Part shown: positions 9,227 through 18,706 of the stretch, piece by piece
Position numbering within the stretch: position 1 is the stretch's first letter
Layout: each line of letters opens with the position of its first letter
Origin: Planktotalea frisia
GTDB taxonomy: Bacteria > Pseudomonadota > Alphaproteobacteria > Rhodobacterales > Rhodobacteraceae
Length of the DNA stretch: 52,269 nt
Reading direction: 5' to 3'
Assembly: GCF_001890925.1 (NCBI RefSeq)
Contig: NZ_MLCB01000064.1
Location: 1-52,269, forward strand
Program-made: the position numbers and the translations under genes
The notes under the pieces: model-generated
Seen by the model: only the letters and a program-made list of their open reading frames with translations
Databases searched by the model: none
Told to the model about the DNA's origin: nothing

Positions 9227-11086
9227 TCAAATCGCTTTGACGTCGGTCATGGGCGACAATTGCTTAAATATTTGTTGAACGTTGATCTTCACAGCGTCTG
9301 AAGCAAAGCCAGTATCACGGAAGACCACACGCAAGGGTTCATGCGCTGCTAGTTCTGTGACCAGCTCCTCGGTGACGCCTGTGTCGAAGCAGGCAACGAG
9401 TGCATTTTCGTCGACAAAAAACACTCTTTTGCCCTGCACAGTTTCGCTTCGGATCGGCAGGGCAAGGTCTACGCCCCAGTCCACTAGCACTTGGAACAAT
9501 AGGTCTTCTGATGTGCGGCCTTGCTTGATGCTGTCCACGTTGGCCAGCAGGTCAGCTTGGTTGGTAGCGTCCGGCGTATTTTGTACATCGACCATGTTAG
9601 GCGTATCGATTTTCAATGAACGGAAGCCGATATCCTTGTTCCACTCCGGTGAAAAATTACCTGCAAGAATTCTCTTTCCAGCACGCCGTATTCTTTCCTT
9701 GGTAATGTCTGATACAATATCATAATCCGACTTTGATCCCTTGAGCCCATTTGGTTCAGCAATTTGAACCAGTAGAAACCTGCGTCGGCCAGCATCTTCA
9801 GCATTTAATCCAATTAGTGCTTCTGCTGTTGTTCCAGATCCAGCAAAAAAATCGAGGACGATATGGCCTTCAGTGGGTGAGGTACACGACTGTATTAGCG
9901 TTCGTAGCAGCTGGACAGGCTTCACTGTGTCAAAGTTATGATTACTACCAAGTATTTCGTTTAGATGGTTCTTACCAGCCTCTGATGTAGACGACAAATC
10001 GCCATCCATAAAGCAATAAAACGGATCGTGCTCAGCACCTTCCTCATCTTCATAATATCTCTTGAACGGAACTCCATCGCGGAACTCTATGTATCCATCA
10101 GAATACAAATGCTTAATTACTTCCTCCCCGGCTTGCCACCGCTGACCTTCAGGTGGTGCGTAATCACCAAGCGAGAAGCTCATTGTCGATCGGTGATTAG
10201 CTCCTCTGTTTGACTTTAGAATTGTCGTCAGCCTGTACTTGCGGCCATTGTCATCATGCGGATAGCTACGCTGGCCACCGGTTAGAAGTGGATAAAAAGT
10301 CCGAGGTGCAGGCGTCTTCTGAACGACCAAGACATATTCTATTTCTCTTTGGGGGCGATACTTGGCTTCGCCAATGTTCACTGGCTTTACTCGAGCTTTC
10401 CAAGTAATCTGAGCGATTACGTTGTCAAACCCAAAGACATCTTCACAAACCTTTCTAAGATTTGCCTGCTCAACATCACTTATCGAAATGAATAATATTC
10501 CATCATCGCACAATAGATTTCTAGCAAGCTTTAGTCTTGGATACATCATTGAAAGCCAATCCGAATGGAAACGCCCATTGCTGGAAGGATTTGCTACTAA
10601 CCTTTCATCGTTAGTGCCCAGTTGATTAGATTTTCGTAGGTAATCTGTAGTATTTTCTTTGAAATCGTCATTATAGATAAAGTCATTCCCCGTATTATAC
10701 GGCGGATCGATATAGATCATCTTGACCTTGCCAAGGTACGTCTCTTGCAGCAACTTCAATGCCTCAAGATTGTCACCTTCGATGAACAGGTTTTGCGTAG
10801 TGTCGAAATCCACACTTTCCTCGCGCACAGGGCGCAGCGTTTTGGCGATGGGGGAGTTTGCGTTGGTCAAGGCCTCACGCTTGCCCGGCCAGTTTAGATT
10901 ATAGCGTTCTTGCGGGCCATCAACGATGCTGTCCGACAGCTCTTGGCGCAGCTGATCAAAGTCAATTGCCAGTCGCAGCTTGCCGTTTTCGTCAGCCGCC
11001 TCGGTAACGCAACTGGGGAAGAGCTCACGAATTTTGGCAATGTTGTCTTGCGTCAAGTCAGGGCTGTGCATTTTCAATTTGTCCAT
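9227..11086 (-). CDS. mod: Type III-like Mod, N6-adenine DNA methyltransferase
   Basis: 619 residues. DPPYNTG at 127-133 (motif IV) precedes FAGSGTT at 414-420 (motif I), the beta-class order of type III Mod enzymes; DPPY indicates N6-adenine methylation. The roughly 285 residues between them should hold the target recognition domain, so the site cannot be read from sequence. It lies 13 bp after the DUF4391 gene and 10 bp before res. Mod normally forms a complex with Res and sets the recognition sequence. I see no simple-sequence repeat in the gene, so phase variation of the type known in other mod genes is not suggested here. Confidence 0.94.
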   Translation of the reverse strand: MDKLKMHSPDLTQDNIAKIRELFPSCVTEAADENGKLRLAIDFDQLRQELSDSIVDGPQERYNLNWPGKREALTNANSPIAKTLRPVREESVDFDTTQNLFIEGDNLEALKLLQETYLGKVKMIYIDPPYNTGNDFIYNDDFKENTTDYLRKSNQLGTNDERLVANPSSNGRFHSDWLSMMYPRLKLARNLLCDDGILFISISDVEQANLRKVCEDVFGFDNVIAQITWKARVKPVNIGEAKYRPQREIEYVLVVQKTPAPRTFYPLLTGGQRSYPHDDNGRKYRLTTILKSNRGANHRSTMSFSLGDYAPPEGQRWQAGEEVIKHLYSDGYIEFRDGVPFKRYYEDEEGAEHDPFYCFMDGDLSSTSEAGKNHLNEILGSNHNFDTVKPVQLLRTLIQSCTSPTEGHIVLDFFAGSGTTAEALIGLNAEDAGRRRFLLVQIAEPNGLKGSKSDYDIVSDITKERIRRAGKRILAGNFSPEWNKDIGFRSLKIDTPNMVDVQNTPDATNQADLLANVDSIKQGRTSEDLLFQVLVDWGVDLALPIRSETVQGKRVFFVDENALVACFDTGVTEELVTELAAHEPLRVVFRDTGFASDAVKINVQQIFKQLSPMTDVKAI

Positions 11087-11099
11087 TGCCGTAATCCTC

Positions 11100-11774
11100 T
11101 TAATCGTTTGAAAGGTCAGCTGCTTTCAGCTGCGCCAACTCTTGTTTTGCTAAACGCAACGCAACGTTGATGCTGACCTTTTTATTATACTGTTTCTCGC
11201 GTGACAGTTGGCCCTTGATACGCCCAACCTCAAGCTCTTTACTCTTGATTGCTTCCATTCGGTCCACGCGGGCTTGAATATTATCTTCAACCAAGGGCTG
11301 CACGGGCATTAGAGCGGTCAATACCTTGTCGTACAGAGAGGCTAAGTCCAAGGCTACCGGCAAAGGTGTGCGCGGGGTATCCGATGGTGTCCATTCAGAC
11401 TTAAAGTAGTCACTCACCACCCACTTTGACCCATCAACCTCGCTGGGCCGTTTGAATGCAGCAATCGTATGACTGCGGCTTCCGTGTGCTACTTCAAAGA
11501 TCAAGGGGAATGGAATAGCACGGTCTATGGCCCGCAAGACGTCTGAGTGCAGCGTCGCCAGCTTCAAGCTTATGGCGAAGACTTGAATTTCAGTGATGGA
11601 CTTCGCCGCAGGCAGATTAGTCGTTTCAGGTGCCAGCTTGTACTTCCAAACAATCTGATCAACTTGAGCTATGAACAAATCTTTCAAAGCAGTATTCGCG
11701 CCTGCGTGTTCGTAAATCTTTGACTTAGGGATTACACGTCCAAACTGGGCGGACTTGGGATAAGCAAACAGCAC
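11100..11774 (-). CDS. DUF4391 family protein of the restriction operon
   Basis: 224 residues. The opening residues (MLFAYPKSAQFGRVIPKSKIYE) and the later VDQIVWKYKLAPETTNLP match my memory of DUF4391, a family found beside type III-like mod and res genes and a helicase. The last 60 residues are charged and helical, ending in a Lys/Gln-rich segment that may form a coiled coil. No catalytic motif is evident and the function is unknown. It starts 3 bp after the helicase stop and ends 13 bp before mod, so it is translated from the same message. A structural or specificity role in a complex with the helicase or Mod is inferred from neighbourhood only. Confidence 0.82.
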   Translation of the reverse strand: MLFAYPKSAQFGRVIPKSKIYEHAGANTALKDLFIAQVDQIVWKYKLAPETTNLPAAKSITEIQVFAISLKLATLHSDVLRAIDRAIPFPLIFEVAHGSRSHTIAAFKRPSEVDGSKWVVSDYFKSEWTPSDTPRTPLPVALDLASLYDKVLTALMPVQPLVEDNIQARVDRMEAIKSKELEVGRIKGQLSREKQYNKKVSINVALRLAKQELAQLKAADLSND

Positions 11775-11777
11775 GTT

Positions 11778-14700
11778 TCAACCTTCCATATTTTGAACGA
11801 CAAGGAAGGCAATAAGCTCAAAGTCATCAAGCCCTGCAATAGTGTGAACAAGCGCGGATGTGCGCCCTCCACCGAACAGACTATCGATATCCTTTTCTTC
11901 CTTTACTTCGATCATGGAGCGGATAGCTGCGCTAAGCAGCCCAGACTGGTGTTCCATATGCCGACCGTCGTCAGTTTGTTCATTAAACAACCTACACACG
12001 GCATCGATTGGTTGGTGTTGTCCTTTGCAGCTACTACGGATCAAATCGAGCAATCGTTTCACCTCGGTGTGATCTGCAATGACTTCACCATCATTGTCGA
12101 TGTAGGTGATGTAATATGGGTGTAAGCGGTTCTGTTGATTGACGTTAACAGTGTTGTGAACGTTCTTCAGCGCAAAGATCACTCCAGGCTTCAGTCCGCG
12201 TTCTGGTTGCGCTGCGACCACGGCATGCTGACCATTTGGCATCTTAGAAAGATCGCCATGCTCCTTCACGTAGTTGAGCAGGTCCATACGAAAATCGTTC
12301 AAGCCAAGGTCTGTTATGGATACGCCTGTTTTCACATCTTCAAGCTCAATAACTTCTTCCTGAAGGCGCTTCAGCTGATCCTTGCGGTACGCAATGTCGG
12401 TACTTTTAGCGCTGAGAACGTTGTCGTCGCCTGTTGCTGTGATGTCAGTAATCACCATGCGATTTTCGACCCGTTCTTTCAGATTTATGTACTGATCAAG
12501 TGAGATATCAGGCCAATAGTTGACCAATTGAATTTGACTGTTTGGCGATCCAATGCGGTCAATCCGGCCAAAGCGCTGGATCACTCGAACAGGGTTCCAG
12601 TGAATGTCGTAATTGATCAAGAAATCGCAATCTTGGAGGTTTTGGCCCTCTGAAATGCAATCAGTACCAATCAGGATGTCAATTTCAGAAGGCTCTTCTG
12701 GCAGTACAAGCTGCTTCTCTTTTGCCCTTGGAGCAAAAAGTGTTAGCACGGATTGGAAGTCATAGTTTTTCTTAAGTGTTGTTTGCGGTGAGCTAGAACC
12801 CGTTACTCTGCCAGTATGAAGGCTGCGCTCACTAAGGAAGGCTGGGGCTAAATTTTCATAGAGATAGTTTGCCGTATCGGCAAACGCGGTGAAGATGATT
12901 ACCTTCTTGTTCCCAGGATTAAGGGGACTGTCGATCTTGCTTTCAATCAACTCTTTCAAATGTTGAAGCTTTGCATCATCTGTTGGCTTGACCAGCTCCA
13001 TTGATACGATCAGCTCGTCGATCAAGAACTTGTCAGCTGCTAGCTCATGTTTCCATGACGGTAGGTCCATATCTGCAAGGCTGATCTTGACCTTCTTACC
13101 GACAGTAAACTCATCAAACCCTGTGAGTTCGTCATCTTCACCTGCAATTACATCAAGGTCTGAACTTAAATCTGCAAAATCAATGTCTCTTCCCGCTTGT
13201 TCGAAGTCACCAATCGCGTCCAAGGTACGTTGAATATTTCCAGCAAGCGATTTCAACGTCAATCGAAACGCCTCAACTGAGCTTTCAAGTCGCTTCAGTA
13301 AATTCGTTGTCATAAGCGCCTGAAGGCTACGCTCACGGTCAAGTTGCCTTAACTTGCCTCGACCACCATCTACAGCAGTGTCATACATCTCTTCATATTT
13401 GGCCAAGCGACTGGGCAGTATGTAGCTGATCGGAGCGTAAACAGCGAGCTTCAGAACCGATAGTTGAGAAAAAATATCGTTGAAACCAATTACATCTTCA
13501 CGGTGAGTGATAGGACTATGAAATGATTTCGGCTTGAGCCGCGTGGGAAACTGCCCAATGTCGGTGGTGTCGTAGAAAGTTTGGATATGTTTGCGAGATC
13601 GCGCAATCGTGACCGCATCCAGAAGTTCAAAAAAATCAAAATCGAGCGTCTTGAGAATCGATGCTGATGTCCGCTCGTCTGGTGGCAAATCAGCCCAATT
13701 GTTGAATGCAGCCTGCGCACGTCTAAAAATTTCTTCGACGCTATTTTTGCTTTTCAAATTCTTGCTAAGGGTTTCAGATTGACCTTCGTAAGCCAGAGCA
13801 AGTTGGTTTCTGAGATCATTAAAACGGTTGTTTACCGGCGTAGCAGAAAGCATGAGAACTTTTGTTTTTACGCCGTCTCGAATGACTTTGTTCATTAGCT
13901 TCTGATAACGTGTTTCACGATCCTTAAAAACATCATTGTTGCGGAAGTTGTGGCTCTCGTCGATGACCACAAGATCATAGTTTCCCCAATTGATACGGTT
14001 CAACGGGATGCCAAAGCTTTCACCACTCGTTCGTGACAGGTCGGTATGACAGAGCACGTCATAGTTGAACCTGTCACCAGCAAAAATATTGGTCTTAAGG
14101 TTCGTATTATAGTTGCGCCAATTGTCGGCTAGCTTCTTAGGGCACAGAACTAGCACGGCGCGATTGCGCAGTTCATAATACTTGACGACAGCCAAGGCTG
14201 TGAAAGTTTTGCCTAGTCCGACACTGTCAGCAAGAATACAGCCATTATGGGTTTCAAGTTTATTGATGATCCCTGTTGCAGCATCTTTTTGATAGTTGAA
14301 CAGCTTGTTCCAAACCAGACTATCTTTGTAGCCAGTTAAATCGTTCGGCAGAACATCCTCGTCAATCTCATCAAGAAAGTCATGAAAAATGTTGTATAGT
14401 ATTAAGAAGTAAATTCGTTCGGGAGAATTTTCCTGATAAACGCTCTCTATGTACGTACATATGGAATCAGTTACATCCTGTACCTTGTCTTCATCGTTCC
14501 AAATTTCGTTGAAGAGCTGCAGATACATCCCTGTATGCATGAGCTCGTCAAACTCCGTGACAAAGTTAGAGACCGCGTCACCTTTTTGATAGCCAAGATC
14601 AGGAGCCGTAAAGCCACTTATCGGCATATACGCCTTTGAGCCACCGGCGTCGTCGAGGTGCATAAATTGCTGCATGGCAGACTTCGTCGTATTTGACTTA

Positions 14701-15053
14701 AACTTAGCCTTCTTGCGAACCCATGCAGCACACTCACGTGCAATCGCTTTCTGGTTTAGTTTGTTTCGTAGCTGAATTTCAAATTCTGTTCCGTATACGC
14801 TACTCTCCCGAGCTGTTTTAGGAATGAAAAATTCTCGCCGTTCTTTTCGTATTTTGTCAGTTACCTCACTAGGCACAAATGTAGGCGTGGTGAAAATAAA
14901 CTGAACACTTTCAACTTTCTTTAATTCAGCTTTTAGTGCCTCATACGCGTAAATTGAAAAGCAAGACGCAGCAATGCGTAACTTTGAGCCATGTCTTAAG
15001 TTTTGGCGCATTTCGTCGCCAAGTATTGTAGTCGAATTATCAATTATTTTCAT
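11778..15053 (-). CDS. SNF2-family helicase with PLD-like N-terminal region
   Basis: 1091 residues. The N-terminal 65 residues (LRHGSKLRIAASCFSIYAYEA) resemble the phospholipase D-like module that precedes such helicases, although I see no HKD catalytic motif. The motor domain has SVGLGKT at 277-283 (Walker A), VIDESHNFRN (motif II), LSATPVNN (motif III), a conserved SEGQNLQDCDF segment and QRFGRIDRIGS (motif VI). It probably translocates on double-stranded DNA. The gene overlaps the preceding 142-aa gene by 14 bp and is followed after 3 bp by DUF4391. In comparable operons it accompanies type III-like mod and res; what it adds to restriction is not established to my knowledge. Confidence 0.9.
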   Translation of the reverse strand: MKIIDNSTTILGDEMRQNLRHGSKLRIAASCFSIYAYEALKAELKKVESVQFIFTTPTFVPSEVTDKIRKERREFFIPKTARESSVYGTEFEIQLRNKLNQKAIARECAAWVRKKAKFKSNTTKSAMQQFMHLDDAGGSKAYMPISGFTAPDLGYQKGDAVSNFVTEFDELMHTGMYLQLFNEIWNDEDKVQDVTDSICTYIESVYQENSPERIYFLILYNIFHDFLDEIDEDVLPNDLTGYKDSLVWNKLFNYQKDAATGIINKLETHNGCILADSVGLGKTFTALAVVKYYELRNRAVLVLCPKKLADNWRNYNTNLKTNIFAGDRFNYDVLCHTDLSRTSGESFGIPLNRINWGNYDLVVIDESHNFRNNDVFKDRETRYQKLMNKVIRDGVKTKVLMLSATPVNNRFNDLRNQLALAYEGQSETLSKNLKSKNSVEEIFRRAQAAFNNWADLPPDERTSASILKTLDFDFFELLDAVTIARSRKHIQTFYDTTDIGQFPTRLKPKSFHSPITHREDVIGFNDIFSQLSVLKLAVYAPISYILPSRLAKYEEMYDTAVDGGRGKLRQLDRERSLQALMTTNLLKRLESSVEAFRLTLKSLAGNIQRTLDAIGDFEQAGRDIDFADLSSDLDVIAGEDDELTGFDEFTVGKKVKISLADMDLPSWKHELAADKFLIDELIVSMELVKPTDDAKLQHLKELIESKIDSPLNPGNKKVIIFTAFADTANYLYENLAPAFLSERSLHTGRVTGSSSPQTTLKKNYDFQSVLTLFAPRAKEKQLVLPEEPSEIDILIGTDCISEGQNLQDCDFLINYDIHWNPVRVIQRFGRIDRIGSPNSQIQLVNYWPDISLDQYINLKERVENRMVITDITATGDDNVLSAKSTDIAYRKDQLKRLQEEVIELEDVKTGVSITDLGLNDFRMDLLNYVKEHGDLSKMPNGQHAVVAAQPERGLKPGVIFALKNVHNTVNVNQQNRLHPYYITYIDNDGEVIADHTEVKRLLDLIRSSCKGQHQPIDAVCRLFNEQTDDGRHMEHQSGLLSAAIRSMIEVKEEKDIDSLFGGGRTSALVHTIAGLDDFELIAFLVVQNMEG

Positions 15054-15468
15054 GTTTACTCAGAAAAGCAAAATGTGCGGCCTCAAGGGCGCGAATGAAT
15101 GTAAGTGCACCATAGCGCCAAACCTCTGAACCCATCTGAACTTCACTGTTGAGTGGTTCACTGCTTGCAGTTTCAGTGCTGTCCAAGATACCAAAGAGGC
15201 CCAGCTCGTCAGGTGAAAGAAACGTACGAGCGAACACAACGTGCTTAGAGGTCTGCCAGTACATGGTTGCAAAATTACGCAAGCGCCTTTGCCCTAAGAC
15301 TTCGCCCGGCAATGCCAAACGCAAATCCCCACTATTCGTATCAGTGAAATGCAGCTTCACTGAGTTGCGCTTATCGAAGTGTTCAATCACACTTTCAAAG
15401 AACCCTCGTGCCGCTAAAGGGGCATCGACAAGCCTTGCTTCAAAGTTGTCTCTTGGAATTTCACCCAA
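15040..15468 (-). CDS. Small first gene of the restriction operon, unknown function
   Basis: 142 residues, soluble, no recognised domain. The start is a TTG at 15468 placed 7 bases after a strong GGAGG ribosome-binding site; no ATG is suitably placed. Its end overlaps the start of the 1091-aa helicase by 14 bases, which suggests translational coupling and a partner role. It opens the six-gene minus-strand operon, so the promoter should lie in 15469-15690. The sequence is balanced in charge, with several short hydrophobic patches typical of a compact alpha/beta fold. It might be a helicase partner or specificity factor; no function can be named. Confidence 0.78.
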   Translation of the reverse strand: MGEIPRDNFEARLVDAPLAARGFFESVIEHFDKRNSVKLHFTDTNSGDLRLALPGEVLGQRRLRNFATMYWQTSKHVVFARTFLSPDELGLFGILDSTETASSEPLNSEVQMGSEVWRYGALTFIRALEAAHFAFLSKHENN

Positions 15469-15538
15469 CTACTTCCCTCCGTTTTTGAAAGGTTAGGGCA
15501 TTTAAGCTATGCCTTCCAGCAGTTTGAGCAATGAACAT

Positions 15539-15736
15539 TTACAAGCATTGGTTTGCGGCAATCTGCACGGTTCCACCCAAAAACGTAGCGTAGCGCAGTA
15601 ACTCTAGTTGCTCGCCACACTGACTGCAGGGCGACGTGCAGTGGGCCCTACAGACCGCACACAGACGGCGTATGACGCCACAATACTCAGCTGCTGGATA
15701 TTGTCCCTTGGCTGCCCTGCGGCTTGAGCCTGTCAT
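15539..15736 (-). CDS. Possible Cys-rich small protein
   Basis: A 65-codon frame overlapping the end of the 119-aa gene by 50 bases. It contains clustered cysteines (LCAVCRAHCTSPCSQCG) that could form a small zinc-binding fold. The ribosome-binding site is weak and the frame extends further upstream in shadow of the neighbouring gene. It may be a real small protein or chance. Confidence 0.28.
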   Translation of the reverse strand: MTGSSRRAAKGQYPAAEYCGVIRRLCAVCRAHCTSPCSQCGEQLELLRYATFLGGTVQIAANQCL

Positions 15737-16046
15737 AGTCAGCTTGCGATGTTGCGCTAGACGCAGCGGAAGGCATGCCGCTTGCTGTAGAGCTTGCAGT
15801 GGTCGGTGGCTGCGGCACGTTAGGCTTGGGAATGGGCGGTGGTGCAATGGCTTTGCCAATCCGCGACTTTGGTTTGCCCTTTGGCTTCACGTCGCCACCC
15901 TTGAGCCTCGTCTCTAACTTATTGGCCAAGAAGCTGGCAGTGTTGGAGAAAGTTTTAATGTCTTCAATGGCTTGATCCAACTGAACGCTGCTGGATGCCT
16001 TCTCAATCACATCTATCAATTGGCGGAGCTCGTCACGGTCATCCAT
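15687..16046 (-). CDS. Small protein with Pro-rich tail, unknown function
   Basis: 119 residues from the ATG at 16046, which follows an AAGGTAGG-type ribosome-binding site by about 8 bases. Residues 1-50 are predicted helical and acidic (DELRQLIDVIEKASSS). Residues 50-75 are Lys/Pro-rich and the remainder is low-complexity Pro/Ser/Ala, probably disordered. I recognise no family. It lies between the restriction operon and the replication module on the minus strand, downstream of the HTH-like gene and a likely terminator at 16111-16151, so it probably has its own promoter. Confidence 0.55.
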   Translation of the reverse strand: MDDRDELRQLIDVIEKASSSVQLDQAIEDIKTFSNTASFLANKLETRLKGGDVKPKGKPKSRIGKAIAPPPIPKPNVPQPPTTASSTASGMPSAASSATSQADYDRLKPQGSQGTISSS

Positions 16047-16110
16047 GCGGAACACCTACCTTTACGGACTGGGGTGATGCAAAATCACCACCGAACTTCT
16101 GTAAGTACTT

Positions 16111-16151
16111 CCCTACAAAAAACCGCAGCACAGATTTTTGCGGCTGTAGGG
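16111..16151 (-). terminator. Likely rho-independent terminator after the HTH-like gene
   Basis: On the minus strand CCGCA pairs with TGCGG and is followed by six T residues. An outer CCCTACA/TGTAGGG pairing extends the stem. It sits 19 bp after the stop of the 108-aa gene. Confidence 0.6.
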
Positions 16152-16169
16152 GGAATTTCGGATGTATGT

Positions 16170-16496
16170 TCATACTGCCATCCGCTCTGGCGCACGCCAC
16201 ACGGCCTCTGCTTGCCGCGCAATTGCACCGTCACATAACGCCTTCAGATCAGATAAACGTTTGGCCCAGATCTGATGCTCATGTTGCTCACTACCAGCCA
16301 GTCGAGCGCCATAGTATCCTAACTTGCTTGCACAAATGCTCAGCGTTTCCACACTGGGTTCTGTGTTGTGATAGCGCAGCACGCGGATATAACCCTCACT
16401 GCGTCCTAGCCAGCTGCGGCAAAACTCTGGTGTGTTCTGCACGATCCCCGTTGCGATCAACTCGTCGCGCATGTGTTCTAATAGTCTTATGCTCAT
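16170..16496 (-). CDS. Small putative HTH protein (DUF6626-like)
   Basis: 108 residues. The segment EFCRSWLGRSEGYIRVLRYHNTE at about 24-46 has the spacing of a helix-turn-helix, with GRS at the turn and a second helix rich in Arg/Tyr. This resembles small DUF6626 proteins of Rhodobacteraceae, a match recalled and not checked. The start is supported by GGGAG 6 bases before the ATG. It lies immediately downstream, on its own strand, of the 39-bp repeat array, so it could bind those repeats and act as a copy-number, excision or transcription regulator of the island. That role is inference. Confidence 0.62.
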   Translation of the reverse strand: MSIRLLEHMRDELIATGIVQNTPEFCRSWLGRSEGYIRVLRYHNTEPSVETLSICASKLGYYGARLAGSEQHEHQIWAKRLSDLKALCDGAIARQAEAVWRAPERMAV

Positions 16497-16598
16497 CCAA
16501 TTCTCCCAATGTTTTGGTCTCGCAAGTATTTATCAAAACACAGTGGTGTTGGAGCAAACATGAGGGTGGATAGTGTCGCTCAACACACAAGCCTGAAG

Positions 16599-16754
16599 CT
16601 GTGTTGTGACAAGTTCTTGCGACACTGTGGCGAGAGACTGTGTTTTGGAAACGTCTTGCGATACTTCGGTACAAGACTGTGTTGTGGGAATTTTTTAGGG
16701 ACTGTGGGACAACCACTATGTTGCAACCACAAACCGACAACACAGTGGTTCCAA
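16599..16754. repeat. 39-bp-period iteron-like array
   Basis: CTGTGTT (or CTATGTT) cores begin at 16599, 16638, 16677 and 16716, exactly 39 bp apart. The first two units also share TCTTGCGA after the core. Inverted cores (AACACAG) follow at about 16740-16752. The whole noncoding gap 16510-16780 between the HTH-like gene and the 301-aa gene is built from such elements. Spacing by a multiple of three creates long shadow reading frames, which I do not regard as genes. Likely binding sites for a replication or recombination protein. Confidence 0.72.
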
Positions 16755-16789
16755 CACAATTGTGTGTGCCTAATGTCGTAACGCAGTTC

Positions 16790-17695
16790 CTAGCGCTCGC
16801 TGCGCCCAAGCTTTTTCTTCCAGCGACGACGGCTAGAGATCAGCGTCCAGCTGTCATTTAGGTTTGGCTCCAATCCATGCTCCACTTTGTCATAACTGGG
16901 AAACCGTCCCCGTGCAGCATTCTCTGCCAGCGCAATACCTCTGCTCCAAGCACGGCTTGTGAGTGCGGATAATACTGAGCGATCATATGTAAGTTCACCG
17001 CGTGGTATCCGTACTTTTGGGTCTAGTTCACGGCTATAGGTATCGCTGACCTTTGCCCGTGCTCCAACACGCCACAGGGATTGACGCGGCATAGCACTGC
17101 GTACCCACACAACATACAGATACCGAAACAGCGTATCCTTGCGCTGTCGTGTGCCCAGCAAAGGGTATTTTGCAACTGGTTCTGGTAAAACACGGCGCTC
17201 CTTGAGCGAGTTATCGATAAGTTTGCTCAGCTGTCGTGTGATCTGCGCCTTGCTCAGGCCAACGGGGATACTCACTACCATGGCATTGGGCTGACCTTGC
17301 TCTGTCCAATCATCTTCAATGAAGTCTTGTAGGCGGGATGCAGCTTTACGGTGTCTGTCGCTGCGCAGCACATCGACTTTGCGCACACGCGGCTTGCTGC
17401 CTTTGTAACCAAACACAGGCAATGCTCGCTCGCTCCACCAATCTAAGAAGCGAACCCGTTGCACGTCGCCTAAGTCGTCATAGACCGCCAGTACGTCCTC
17501 AAAGTCAGCAGGCAGTGTGTCCAGCTCTTGTTCACTCAAGTTGTTCGCACGAAACCGCCGCGCCAGTTCATAGCTTGGGCTGATTGCCAAGTATTCCATC
17601 CACAAAAGATAGAAACCGAGGTTCGCAGCCCATACGCCATCCTTGCGAAAGTCTGTGGAGCGTGGGCTGTCATAGTGTTTGCGTTCATTTTGCAT
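16790..17695 (-). CDS. 301-aa protein of unknown function
   Basis: Soluble and basic, with Arg/Lys-rich ends (the last residues are SSRRRWKKKLGRSER). No Walker motif, nuclease signature or membrane segment is visible. It is divergent from the 269-aa gene, and the 133-bp gap between them should carry both promoters. The combination of basic termini, length and location beside an iteron-like array and an AAA+ ATPase would fit a replication-initiation or partition accessory protein, but no homology supports this. The ATG at 17695 has only a weak ribosome-binding site; a downstream start is possible. Confidence 0.7.
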   Translation of the reverse strand: MQNERKHYDSPRSTDFRKDGVWAANLGFYLLWMEYLAISPSYELARRFRANNLSEQELDTLPADFEDVLAVYDDLGDVQRVRFLDWWSERALPVFGYKGSKPRVRKVDVLRSDRHRKAASRLQDFIEDDWTEQGQPNAMVVSIPVGLSKAQITRQLSKLIDNSLKERRVLPEPVAKYPLLGTRQRKDTLFRYLYVVWVRSAMPRQSLWRVGARAKVSDTYSRELDPKVRIPRGELTYDRSVLSALTSRAWSRGIALAENAARGRFPSYDKVEHGLEPNLNDSWTLISSRRRWKKKLGRSER

Positions 17696-17828
17696 GGATA
17701 AATTGGAACAACATTATCCGCTAAATGTCAATTATGCGCAGTAAATATCCCAATGAGTTGAGCAATGGTAAAACTTAATCATCGACACGGCAATCAAGCC
17801 AGTCGCGGTCAACACAGGAGATATTCAC

Positions 17829-18638
17829 ATGACCAACGCTACAGAAAACAAGTTCAAACTCAGCAACATCGTCGACGAGCTGATCGCTCAGCGCCAAAAA
17901 TGGGAACAAGGCACTTACGCTGCAAGCAATGCGGAGCTCTACACATTACTTGGCAACACATTGGAGCTGTTTCTAAAAGTTCGCAGCAACGTTGGACTTA
18001 GCAAAGCCGTTACAGACCTGTTGGACACTTACAGTATTCAGCACAACAGCAGCACAAGCTTGGCGCTGAAGATTGTGCGGCTCGTGTTCGTGGGCAAGGG
18101 GCGCGAGAAGAAGATCGAAAATCGAGCATATACTTACGCTCGTGTTCTCACAGTTGCTGCGGAAGGGGGTATCACTGGAGAACAGCTACCCCAGTTTATC
18201 GCTGACAATCACGGTATTGACGAGCTGCGTCGGCAAAACAAAGACGGCGAGACAGGCGCAGACAAGGCTAAACGTGCTCGTGATTATGCTGATGCAGCAC
18301 TAGTGGGCGAGACGGCGATTAGTGACGTGATCATGTCTGACACTCTTCAGCCTGTCGATGGTGCTCGCTACAGCTTGGCACTTGTACGCAAAAACGAGGA
18401 TGGCTCAGGCTCTATTGTGTTTGGCACAAGCAATGTCACAGCCGTAAATACGGTACTCACAATTGCTGGCAAAGCACTCAAAGACCGTGCTGCACAGACT
18501 GCAGAGCAGAGCGTCACAAAGCACGACGCAGAACAGCGTGCTGAGAATGCAGAAAGTCTCGCACAAGAGCTGCTCAACACAGGCTTTCAGCCACAAGCGC
18601 ATGTCGCTGCACCCATGACAGAAATGGCTCCCGCTTAA
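17829..18638 (+). CDS. 269-aa protein heading the replication module, unknown function
   Basis: An AGGAGA ribosome-binding site precedes the ATG. Residues 1-140 are mostly helical; residues about 170-215 look beta-rich (RYSLALVRKNEDGSGSIVFG). The C-terminus contains a charged helix (KHDAEQRAENAESLAQELL) and a short disordered tail. No catalytic motif is evident. It is 68 bp upstream of the AAA+ ATPase gene on the same strand, so a shared operon is likely. It could be a DNA-binding or structural protein of the replication complex, for example a single-strand-binding or loader partner, but I cannot assign it. Confidence 0.72.
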   Translation: MTNATENKFKLSNIVDELIAQRQKWEQGTYAASNAELYTLLGNTLELFLKVRSNVGLSKAVTDLLDTYSIQHNSSTSLALKIVRLVFVGKGREKKIENRAYTYARVLTVAAEGGITGEQLPQFIADNHGIDELRRQNKDGETGADKAKRARDYADAALVGETAISDVIMSDTLQPVDGARYSLALVRKNEDGSGSIVFGTSNVTAVNTVLTIAGKALKDRAAQTAEQSVTKHDAEQRAENAESLAQELLNTGFQPQAHVAAPMTEMAPA

Positions 18639-18706
18639 CCACTGGCAGCAAGTAGGCAGCATGGTTGCTGCCTACGCATTCCCCCAAATTTATGAAAGGA
18701 ACGACG

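Noticed and set aside
9227-11086. Phase-variable mod gene
   Set aside because: No simple-sequence repeat tract is present in the reading frame or just upstream.
15539-15859. 106-codon version of the Cys-rich minus-strand frame
   Set aside because: Its N-terminal 40 codons are the shadow of the Pro-rich 119-aa gene; only the shorter form is kept, at low confidence.
16599-16754. CRISPR array
   Set aside because: Units share only short cores, there are no long identical repeats with distinct spacers and no cas genes.
16396-16809. Long minus-strand frame (137 codons) and several plus-strand frames through the 16.6-kb repeats
   Set aside because: They arise from repeats spaced by a multiple of three, have repetitive Cys/Asn/Thr content and overlap a better supported gene.
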